Assembly (NCBI GenBank): GCA_031267955.1
Contig: JAIRYB010000230.1
Span: forward strand, 1 to 11,845
DNA length: 11,845 nucleotides
Source of the DNA: Spirochaetaceae bacterium
GTDB taxonomy: Bacteria > Spirochaetota > Spirochaetia > Treponematales > Breznakiellaceae
Direction of reading: 5' to 3'
Numbering within the stretch: the first letter of the stretch is position 1; each line of letters starts with the position of its first letter. A program made the position numbers and the translations under genes. This document shows positions 1 through 5,342 of the stretch, one piece after another. The notes beneath the pieces were generated by a model, which saw only the letters and a program-made list of their open reading frames with translations, had not been told where the DNA came from and did not search any database.

Positions 1-302
1 GTTTCCAGGTCCCTGCCCTCAAGCGCGCGGATATTCTGGTTTGATTTTAAAAAGCGGAAAAACCCGTCCGTCCTCCGAAAATTCCAGTGGTGCCTCAGAA
101 TAGAATCGTCGTTTTCCAGTTCCAGAAAAATATAGCCCGGAAAAATACCCGTCTGCCTTGCGAAAATAACGCCGCCCCGCCGCTCGTCAAGCCGCCTCTG
201 GGGAAAGTAAATTTCCGCCTCGAATTCGGGGTGTGTCGCCCGGAAGAGCCTTATGTATTTTTCCTCGCCCCTGGTCTTAACCTGGATAGCGTAATATTTC
301 AT
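1..302 (-). CDS. NusG/LoaP-like transcription antitermination factor, N-terminal part (runs off left edge)
   Basis: About 100 codons are open from an ATG at 302 to the window edge, with no stop. The translation starts MKYYAIQVKTRGEEKYIRLF and carries the NGN-fold pattern of NusG: an opening beta strand followed by a 'KTRGEEKY' helix start, then 'YFPQRR' near residues 32-37 and 'GIFPGYIFLE' near residues 52-61, which matches the family's conserved 'PGY-hydrophobic' strand. NusG-family proteins bind the RNA polymerase clamp and control pausing and termination. Specialised paralogues (RfaH, LoaP, UpxY) act on single long operons such as polysaccharide or secondary-metabolite clusters. The gene stands alone here, outside the usual secE-nusG-rplK context, so I infer a paralogue and not housekeeping nusG. 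The C-terminal KOW domain would lie outside the window. No strong ribosome binding site is visible upstream. Confidence 0.8.
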   Translation of the reverse strand, partial: MKYYAIQVKTRGEEKYIRLFRATHPEFEAEIYFPQRRLDERRGGVIFARQTGIFPGYIFLELENDDSILRHHWNFRRTDGFFRFLKSNQNIRALEGRDLE

Positions 303-475
303 TGATGCCCATTACCCTATCACAAAACCCCCGTTTATTCCAGTATCCCGGTCTCCGCTCCAGCAGTTTTCCCCCTTCCGCCCGGTTTTCAATGGCCTTT
401 ACCCGCCGATACCGGTGTTCAAGATGAGCTTTCCCGGTCCATCCGGTAACAGCAAGCGTTTCCGGCTCGCCCCGC
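303..475. other. Gene-free upstream region of the NusG-like gene
   Basis: No ORF, RNA gene or convincing promoter is visible in this stretch. On the minus strand it would be the upstream region or 5' leader of the NusG-like gene. LoaP-type factors act through leader hairpins in their target operons, but I could not identify such an element here by eye. Confidence 0.4.
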
Positions 476-784
476 TTAACCTGTTCGGCTATTCAAGGGT
501 GTGATTCGTCCTTGCAGGCGAACAGGAAGCTCAAACCGCGGCCGATGACGGCCTTGCAGGTTGTGATTATTCAGTTGTGGCGCGATTTCAGAATTTTTCT
601 TGTTCTCTAACGATTTAACAAAGGAGGCAAAGAAGCCGCTTCCGCCTGGTCGCGGCATCAAGACCCTTTCGCTCCTAATCGGCTCATTGAGGGGCCGCCC
701 CTTCCGGGCTAAAAGCCCCTTCGTTCCGCCGATTTTCGCTATCCCCGCAGGCGACTGAATAGTTACGATTTTTTGCATCTTCAT
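476..784 (-). CDS. Weak hypothetical ORF, 102 aa; possibly part of a dispersed repeat
   Basis: The ORF starts MKMQKIVTIQSPAGIAKIGG and ends in a basic, Arg-rich tail. It shows no signal peptide, no membrane segment and no domain I recognise. There is no ribosome binding site before the ATG at 784. The start codon lies inside a perfect hairpin (769-792), and the stretch is less GC-rich than its neighbours. These points argue against an ordinary gene. The ORF may be an open frame inside a repeated or mobile-element-derived sequence, such as an insertion-sequence remnant, but no transposase motif is present. It reads in the same direction as the flanking minus-strand genes. I list it because the frame is open and the low-complexity basic tail is unusual. 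Coding status is doubtful. Confidence 0.25.
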   Translation of the reverse strand: MKMQKIVTIQSPAGIAKIGGTKGLLARKGRPLNEPIRSERVLMPRPGGSGFFASFVKSLENKKNSEIAPQLNNHNLQGRHRPRFELPVRLQGRITPLNSRTG

Positions 785-792
785 GCAAAAAA
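769..792. repeat. Perfect AT-rich hairpin, 10-bp stem and 4-nt loop
   Basis: TTTTTTGCAT is followed by CTTC and then ATGCAAAAAA, so the arms are exact reverse complements. It begins 6 bp downstream of the stop codon of the 76-aa membrane protein on the minus strand. There it would form a stem ending in a run of A and could act as a weak terminator, possibly in both directions. It may also mark the boundary of the unexplained 476-784 element. Confidence 0.7.
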
Positions 793-797
793 CACGA

Positions 798-1028
798 TTA
801 TTCGGCGTCCTTAGGTTTTTCCTCGGGCGTATCCTCTTTTTTGGCTTCGGCGCGGTCTTTGATGTCGGCGATGCCGATGAAAACCGCGATAATGCCGATA
901 AGAACGGCGATTACCGGCGCGGCGCCCCGCAGGAAGGCGAGTACGTCGCCCGACCAGCCCAGGCCGGCCGGGATAATGGCGAGTACCGCGGCTAAAATAA
1001 AAACCAAACCCAAGAGCAATGCTTTCAT
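798..1028 (-). CDS. Small membrane protein, 76 aa, two transmembrane helices
   Basis: The ATG at 1028 has an excellent ribosome binding site: GGAGG about six bases upstream (CACGGAGGCATTAT before the ATG). The protein opens with a hydrophobic helix (MKALLLGLVFILAAVLAIIP, residues 1-20). A short Gly/Ser-rich turn and an amphipathic stretch follow, then a second helix (roughly residues 38-54, 'PVIAVLIGIIAVFIGIA'). It ends in a highly charged Lys/Glu/Asp tail of about 20 residues. The most likely topology is an inner-membrane hairpin. I do not recognise a named family, and no catalytic motif is visible. A candidate promoter lies at 1116-1143. The gene probably forms its own transcription unit, ending near the hairpin at 769-792. 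Confidence 0.8.
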   Translation of the reverse strand: MKALLLGLVFILAAVLAIIPAGLGWSGDVLAFLRGAAPVIAVLIGIIAVFIGIADIKDRAEAKKEDTPEEKPKDAE

Positions 1029-1115
1029 ATAATGCCTCCGTGTTTTGAGGCGTTTTCAAAATCGCCGGGCCGGATGCCGGTTAAATCCAAAACCCGGTCG
1101 GTTTTTTGAAAGGCC

Positions 1116-1143
1116 CCTATATCTAATTTAAATTTTTTTTCAA
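1116..1143 (-). promoter_or_regulatory. Candidate sigma-70 promoter for the 76-aa membrane protein
   Basis: On the minus strand a TTGAAA -35 box (1138-1143) and a TATAGG -10 box (1116-1121) are separated by 16 bp of AT-rich sequence. The resulting leader of about 80 nt contains a small AAAACC/GGTTTT stem near 1090-1106. Confidence 0.35.
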
Positions 1144-1203
1144 AAATACGCCAACACCAACCAATACATAAATACTCTGCTGTCCGGGCTGCCGCGTTGT
1201 AAC

Positions 1204-1220
1204 AGCCCGGCTGCCGGGCT
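1204..1220 (-). terminator. GC-rich hairpin downstream of the 101-aa membrane protein
   Basis: AGCCCGG, a 3-nt loop and CCGGGCT form a perfect 7-bp stem 23 bp past the stop codon at 1244. No T run follows, so it could be a weak or factor-assisted terminator or an RNA-stabilising stem. Confidence 0.3.
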
Positions 1221-1243
1221 TTCCCCGGCCCGAATGCCCGCCT

Positions 1244-1549
1244 TTACAGGCGCTTCCGGTATCTGCGGGCCGCCGCGGTCGCAAAGGCGGCGAGGAAGGA
1301 CGCAGCCGGCAGATTGGCCAGCAGAATCGACAGAAGCGGCACGGACCCGATGGCAGGGCCGGCCTGGCCCGTTATTCCGAAAGACTCCAGGACCGAGTAC
1401 ACGGTTTCCGCATAGCCGGCGATAACGCCGATTATGACGAGCATCCATACCGCGTCCCTGGCTTTGGACCAGAAGACGATTGCGAAAAAAACCGCTACGG
1501 CCCCCAGCGCCAAACGGCTGGCCATGTACGCTAATTGCCCCTCATCCAC
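1244..1549 (-). CDS. Small integral membrane protein, 101 aa
   Basis: I choose the GTG at 1549 because GGAGG sits nine bases upstream. An ATG eight codons further in (1525) is the alternative. There are three hydrophobic segments: roughly residues 10-26 (SRLALGAVAVFFAIVFW), 33-50 (AVWMLVIIGVIAGYAETV) and 66-92 (a Leu/Ala-rich segment around 'LLSILLANLPAASFLAAFA'). The protein ends with a very basic RRYRKRL tail, consistent with a cytoplasmic C-terminus. I do not recognise the family. The start lies about 48 bp after the nrnA stop on the same strand, so it is probably the last gene of the 3090-to-1244 unit. Confidence 0.7.
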   Translation of the reverse strand: MDEGQLAYMASRLALGAVAVFFAIVFWSKARDAVWMLVIIGVIAGYAETVYSVLESFGITGQAGPAIGSVPLLSILLANLPAASFLAAFATAAARRYRKRL

Positions 1550-1597
1550 CCTGTCCCGCCTCCGCCTGTCCCGCTGTTTTTTGCCCCTTCCCCATTT

Positions 1598-2593
1598 TCA
1601 GCGCGCCTCCGGCGGGGCGTCCATCTGGGCGCTGAACGCCTCGATAACCTGAGGCATGAGTTCGGCGGCAAGGCCGCCCACCGTGGCGCCCGAGGCGTTC
1701 TTATGCCCGCCTCCGCCGAAATGCCGGGCGACTTCCGCCACGTTTACCCGGTCCCGGCTGCGGAGGCCCAGGCTGCAACTGTCCGGCTGTTCCTGGCGGA
1801 TAATCGCGACGGCCTCCACCCCTTTGACAGCCATAAGGAGCTGGTAAAGGGAATCGGAATCCCGGCCCCGGGCGCCCAGGTCCCGGGCTTCCTCGTAATT
1901 TTCCGACGAAACGATGAGCCTGCCGTTGTAATGGGCCTCCGCGCGGGCAAGCACCAGCCCTATAAGTTTCCGGGATTCAAAACTCTTCCCGCCGTTAATC
2001 GTGTTGAACGTAAGCCTGGGATTGGCCCCCAGCTCTATCATCCGGGCGGCGCGGCGGAAAGCCTCGGCCCCGGTGTGGTCCAGGTGGCGGAAAAAGCCGG
2101 TATCCGTGCAGAGCCCCAGGAAGAGGTAGCCGGCCTCCTCCTCCGAGGGGGAGAGGCCCAGCGCCTCTATCAGCGCGAAAACCATGAAGGCGGCGGCGGG
2201 CGCTTTGACATCCAGAAAGAGCGTCACGCCGTCCTCTAGGGTATTGGTAATATGATGATCGATGACAGCCCGGGGCAGTCCTTCAAGCCGGGGCCCGATA
2301 TCGCCGGTGCGCTCAAGATCGGAACAGTCGGCAATGATCACCCTGGCCCCCTCGCGATCCTCTTCGCTTATCCGGGAACGGAACCGGTCCGCGTAGGGGG
2401 ACAGTTCCGGGCGTTTGAAAGGCCCGGCCGAACAGAGGACGGCTTTTTTGCCGAGCCGGGCCAGGGCCGAGGCCAGGGCAAGCTGGCTCCCCACGCAGTC
2501 GCCGTCAGGGTCCTTGTGGCCGGCCAGGAGGAATTTAGCGCCTTGGCGGATAAAATCGAGCAGGGGCTGGGGAACAGGCGCAGATATACCCAT
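1598..2593 (-). CDS. nrnA: DHH/DHHA1 phosphoesterase, NrnA-type (nanoRNase / pAp phosphatase)
   Basis: This 331-aa protein has the full DHH-family layout. The N-terminal DHH domain carries the metal-binding motif H26-x-D28-x-D30-x-D32 ('GHKDPDGDCVGS'), D89 in 'ADCSD', and D112-H113-H114 in 'AVIDHHITNT'. A 'CTDTGFF' motif follows in mid-protein. The C-terminal DHHA1 domain has the substrate-binding glycine loop GGGGHKNASG (residues 293-302). Length and order fit the NrnA group, which degrades 2-5-nt RNA oligomers and often dephosphorylates 3'-phosphoadenosine 5'-phosphate, using Mn2+ in the cytoplasm. The start is the ATG at 2593, with a weak GGGG-rich ribosome binding region. It lies about 56 bp after the secreted-protein gene with no terminator between them, so co-transcription from the promoter at 3133-3161 is likely. 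Exact substrate preference cannot be read from sequence; cyclic dinucleotide hydrolases such as PdeA/PgpH-like DHH enzymes are related but longer. Confidence 0.92.
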   Translation of the reverse strand: MGISAPVPQPLLDFIRQGAKFLLAGHKDPDGDCVGSQLALASALARLGKKAVLCSAGPFKRPELSPYADRFRSRISEEDREGARVIIADCSDLERTGDIGPRLEGLPRAVIDHHITNTLEDGVTLFLDVKAPAAAFMVFALIEALGLSPSEEEAGYLFLGLCTDTGFFRHLDHTGAEAFRRAARMIELGANPRLTFNTINGGKSFESRKLIGLVLARAEAHYNGRLIVSSENYEEARDLGARGRDSDSLYQLLMAVKGVEAVAIIRQEQPDSCSLGLRSRDRVNVAEVARHFGGGGHKNASGATVGGLAAELMPQVIEAFSAQMDAPPEAR

Positions 2594-2649
2594 GTTTTAA
2601 CCCCGGCAGCCTATATCGGGCAGGAGCAGGCGGCTTATAGAAGAAAACA

Positions 2650-3090
2650 TCAGAATTCGAGCTTTAGATTTTCCACGTTCTCAAATTTGCTGTCCAATTC
2701 TTTGGACGCGCGGGCTACGCCCCAGGTTTCGTGATTCCGGTCGCGGTGCACGTAGAGCCGCACATGGCTTAATTCGCCGTCCTTGTAGTACACCACGAGT
2801 CTGGGCCAGGTATTCGCCGAACCCTGGCGGACTACCTCGCCTTTGCCCGAAGCCCCGTTGAACCATTCCAGGGGAAGGTAGGCGTTGGCCATCTGGAAAG
2901 GCCCCTTGCGGTAAACGACTATATAGCCCTTGGAATAATTGTAGACCTTCTCGACTTGCACGAATACGGGATAATATTCCGATTCGTTTTCGAATTTTTT
3001 GGAAGAAGAACCGGAATCCGTTTCCTGGGCCAGGGCCGGAAAGACCGTCAGTATCAGGATAAAGAGGGTAACTAAAACCCGGAATTTCAT
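2650..3090 (-). CDS. Secreted protein of unknown function, 146 aa
   Basis: A clear Sec signal peptide is visible: basic MKFR, hydrophobic core 'VLVTLFILILTVFPA', and a signal peptidase I site after 'ALA' (about residue 21). No lipobox cysteine is present, so it is not a lipoprotein. The mature part is Tyr- and charge-rich, with alternating beta-strand-like stretches ('YPVFVQVEKVYNYSKGYIVV', 'PRLVVYYKDGELSHVRLYVH'), and suggests a small periplasmic beta-rich domain. I do not recognise the family. The start is supported by AAGGAGG seven bases before the ATG at 3090. A strong promoter match sits just upstream. It is the first gene of a minus-strand unit that continues into nrnA. Confidence 0.8.
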   Translation of the reverse strand: MKFRVLVTLFILILTVFPALAQETDSGSSSKKFENESEYYPVFVQVEKVYNYSKGYIVVYRKGPFQMANAYLPLEWFNGASGKGEVVRQGSANTWPRLVVYYKDGELSHVRLYVHRDRNHETWGVARASKELDSKFENVENLKLEF

Positions 3091-3132
3091 AGTGAATCCT
3101 CCTTGAAAATCATTCCCCCCGCCTCGTAGTTA

Positions 3133-3161
3133 AATATAGCTGTTTTTATCCGGTTCTGCAA
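3133..3161 (-). promoter_or_regulatory. Sigma-70-type promoter of the secreted protein-nrnA unit
   Basis: A TTGCAG -35 box (3156-3161) and a TATATT -10 box (3133-3138) are separated by exactly 17 bp. The predicted transcription start near 3126 gives a leader of about 36 nt that includes the strong ribosome binding site. Confidence 0.6.
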
Positions 3162-3362
3162 GTGTTGGCAGGCGGATTTTTGCGCGGGAACCGCGGAGGC
3201 CGGCCGGGAATTTTGCCTGCCTGAAGCCGGGCGGGCTCGCGCCGCTTTATAAAACTGGCGCGAAATTACCCGGTTTTTAATTACTTTTGTCATTTTCGTT
3301 AAAGCAAAACGGCCCTGCCGGACCCTATTCCTTATATATATAACAAGCGAAAGGAGCATTTT

Positions 3363-4229
3363 ATGCAGGACCATCTACCACTGGATTCCTGTCTGGCTCA
3401 ATTCTACGAAGGCGAGATCAGCAAGAGGGAGCTGGAAGGAATTATTTTCGAGCACATTCTGAACAACCACCGGAGTTTTTACCTGAACGGCTGGGAGGAG
3501 GAAGAATGCGTTGATTTTCTCTGCTGGCTTTACCCCCGTCTTAGCCGGTGTATAGGCAATTACCGGTACGAGGGAGCCTCGTTTACCGCCTATGTTACTA
3601 CTTTAGTGCGGCTTAGCGCCAAGGAATACCGCCTGGCGGAAAAGGAACACCGGCTTATTGAGAGGACCTACTGGAACGCCGCAACCGCGGACATGGCTGT
3701 TCACAACGCGGAGCCGGATTATCTTCCCGATCCGGAGCCGGAACAGCCTTTCCGCCCTGTCACGAACCGCAGGCAGGCGCTGATCCTGCTGCTTAAGTCT
3801 TACTGTTTTGTTTCGGAGGATTTTATCGCCCGCGCGGCTCCGGCCATCGGCATGGGGAAGGAGGAACTGGGGCAAATGGTTGAGGATATGAGAAATATGC
3901 GTTTCGAACAGGATCTGGAAATACGGAGCCTCAGAGAGCGGATCTACGGGCAGTATTTCCGCTGTAAAACATTTGAGCACCGGCGCAATACTTCGGCTGA
4001 AGGGACGCCGCGCTACTATGTGATGCAGAAGAGGCTGGAGCGGGCGGAAAAGCGGCTCAAAAACATGAAAAAGGCGCTTAAGGCTATAAAGAGCGGGGCC
4101 AGCAACCGGCAGGTGGCCAGAATTCTGGGCGTTCCCAAGGGCACGGTTGACAGCAATATCCACGCGGTGAAATATAGACTCGATGAAAACCGTCTGGATA
4201 ACGGGGGGGCGGCCCGCCCCGGGGTTTGA
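3363..4229 (+). CDS. Sigma-factor-like (ECF-type) transcription regulator, atypical
   Basis: This 288-aa protein combines two regions that resemble sigma-70 regions 2 and 4. Residues about 20-105 are helical. 'CVDFLCWLYPRLSRCIGNYR' is followed by 'EGASFTAYVTTLVRLSAKEYR', the place where ECF factors have the 'F-x-x-W/Y-hydrophobic' helix that contacts the -10 element. Residues about 217-245 are a very basic helical stretch. Residues about 244-272 form a helix-turn-helix ('SNRQVARILGVPKGTVDSNI'), like region 4. A spacer of roughly 100 residues, with an acidic Pro-rich part ('PDYLPDPEPEQPF'), separates the two, longer than in normal ECF sigmas. The ribosome binding site is AAAGGAG six bases before the ATG. 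An AT-rich -10-like TATATATATAAC lies just upstream without a clear -35. No anti-sigma gene is adjacent; rlmJ follows after 12 bp. It could instead be a sigma-derived DNA-binding regulator that no longer binds the polymerase core. Confidence 0.65.
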   Translation: MQDHLPLDSCLAQFYEGEISKRELEGIIFEHILNNHRSFYLNGWEEEECVDFLCWLYPRLSRCIGNYRYEGASFTAYVTTLVRLSAKEYRLAEKEHRLIERTYWNAATADMAVHNAEPDYLPDPEPEQPFRPVTNRRQALILLLKSYCFVSEDFIARAAPAIGMGKEELGQMVEDMRNMRFEQDLEIRSLRERIYGQYFRCKTFEHRRNTSAEGTPRYYVMQKRLERAEKRLKNMKKALKAIKSGASNRQVARILGVPKGTVDSNIHAVKYRLDENRLDNGGAARPGV

Positions 4230-4241
4230 GGCATAACGGCG

Positions 4242-5162
4242 ATGCTGAGCTACCGCCACGCCTTCCACGCGGGAAACCCCGCGGATGTACTGAAGCACTG
4301 TGTCCTCGTCCACTGCCTGGATTATCTGGGCCGGAAGGGGAAGCCTTTTTTCGCGGCGGACACCCACGCCGGGGCCGGGATCTACGCCCTGGAAACGCCG
4401 GCGCGGCGGGAAGAAGCCGGAGGCCGGAGGGCGGGGCAGGAGTGGGCCGGCGGTATAGGCCGGCTCCTGGACGCGGCCGGAAGGCCGAAAGCCGCCGCGG
4501 CAGGGCTGCCGCTTCTGTCGCGGTATCTGGAGGCGGCGGCGGGGGCCCTGCCATTTGAGGGCGGCGGCCCCGGGGCGGCCCCGCGGTACGCCGGCTCGCC
4601 GGCGATTATCCGGTCCCTGCTCTCGCTTGATCAGCGCGGGAAACAGGGCAGGGCCGCGTTTTTCGAGCTGCACCCGGCGGATTTCGCCCTGCTTGCGGAA
4701 GAATTCGGCAAGGGCCGGCGCTTTATGGCGCGGCAAGAGGACGGACTTGCCGCCCTCAAAGCCCTGCTGCCGCCCCCGGCGCGGCGCGGCTGTATTTTTA
4801 TCGATCCTTCTTACGAGCTGAGGGGGGACTACGGCGCGGTAAAAACAGCCCTGGCCGGGGCGCTGCGCCGCTTTCCCTCCGGCATCTACATTGTCTGGTA
4901 CCCCCTGCTCGCCGGGACGGACAAGCCGGAAAAACCGGGGCGGGAATACGCGGCCGGCCTGTTGTCCCTGTACCCGGGAAACAGGTGCCTGGTGGAACTG
5001 CGTACCGGGCCCGCGCCGGAACGGGGTATGTACGGCAGCGGCCTTGTTATTTTTAACCCGCCCTGGACCTTGAAGGCGGCGCTGGAAGAAAGCATGGACA
5101 CGCTCGCGGCGCTGCTTTCCGATGGCCGCGGGGGCTGGGATCTTGAATGGGAGCCGCGTTAG
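4242..5162 (+). CDS. rlmJ: 23S rRNA (adenine-N6)-methyltransferase RlmJ
   Basis: The N-terminus MLSYRHAFHAGNPADVLKH is the hallmark of RlmJ (family DUF519), which uses S-adenosylmethionine to methylate A2030 of 23S rRNA (E. coli numbering). The SAM-binding motif D40-THAGAG46 is intact, and 'WYPL' in 'GIYIVWYPLL' also fits the family. The protein is 306 aa, slightly longer than E. coli RlmJ (about 280), because of an Ala/Gly/Arg-rich insert around residues 50-110. The catalytic motif IV, normally DPPY, reads D188-P-S190-Y191, so the second proline is replaced by serine. It follows the sigma-like gene after 12 bp and is presumably co-transcribed. Its own ribosome binding site is weak (GAGG about 12 bases upstream), which suggests translational coupling. 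Confidence 0.93.
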   Translation: MLSYRHAFHAGNPADVLKHCVLVHCLDYLGRKGKPFFAADTHAGAGIYALETPARREEAGGRRAGQEWAGGIGRLLDAAGRPKAAAAGLPLLSRYLEAAAGALPFEGGGPGAAPRYAGSPAIIRSLLSLDQRGKQGRAAFFELHPADFALLAEEFGKGRRFMARQEDGLAALKALLPPPARRGCIFIDPSYELRGDYGAVKTALAGALRRFPSGIYIVWYPLLAGTDKPEKPGREYAAGLLSLYPGNRCLVELRTGPAPERGMYGSGLVIFNPPWTLKAALEESMDTLAALLSDGRGGWDLEWEPR

Positions 5163-5179
5163 GAAAGCGGCGCTAAATA

Positions 5180-5229
5180 GGTGACTGACACCGATTAACG
5201 CGGAAGTGAACGCAAAGGTGTCAGTCACC
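5180..5229. repeat. Perfect 13-bp inverted repeat with 24-nt spacer (REP/MITE-like)
   Basis: GGTGACTGACACC (5180-5192) and GGTGTCAGTCACC (5217-5229) are exact reverse complements, placed 17 bp after the rlmJ stop. The arms can form a stable stem. From memory, GGTGTCAGTCACC-type palindromes recur in many bacterial genomes and resemble REP-type elements mobilised by Y1 (RAYT) transposases; this was not checked. The structure may also end rlmJ transcripts, but no U run follows directly. Confidence 0.8.
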
Positions 5230-5243
5230 AAATTTCGGGATAA

Positions 5244-5281
5244 TTTTTTATCGAGAAAAAATGCCTGGTACCGTTTTTCTC
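5244..5281. repeat. Two AT-rich hairpins upstream of the Lnb-like gene
   Basis: GAGAAAAA (5253-5260) pairs with TTTTTCTC (5274-5281) around a 13-nt loop containing GGTACC. Just before it, 'GATAATTTTTTATC' forms a smaller 5-bp stem. They may be terminator elements for the rlmJ unit. Confidence 0.4.
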
Positions 5282-5307
5282 TCCCTGTCCTTTTTTTCCA
5301 GGACGGC

Positions 5308-5336
5308 TTGCAAAATCCCCCTGTTTGGGACACAAT
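5308..5336 (+). promoter_or_regulatory. Candidate promoter of the Lnb-like gene (leaderless geometry)
   Basis: A TTGCAA -35 box (5308-5313), a 17-bp spacer and a CACAAT -10-like box (5331-5336) end six bases before the ATG at 5343. Transcription would then start at or next to the start codon. Confidence 0.3.
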
Positions 5337-5342
5337 ACGGGC

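Noticed and set aside
1535..2239. Plus-strand open frame of 234 codons
   Set aside because: It lies opposite nrnA, whose DHH motifs are intact. It has no ribosome binding site and no recognisable domain.
3087..3374. Minus-strand open frame of 95 codons in the divergent intergenic region
   Set aside because: It covers both the promoter of the secreted-protein gene and the ribosome binding site of the sigma-like gene. It has a random-looking composition.
5180..5229. CRISPR-like or attachment-site reading of the inverted repeat
   Set aside because: Only one inverted pair exists. There is no direct repeat array, cas gene or integrase in the window.
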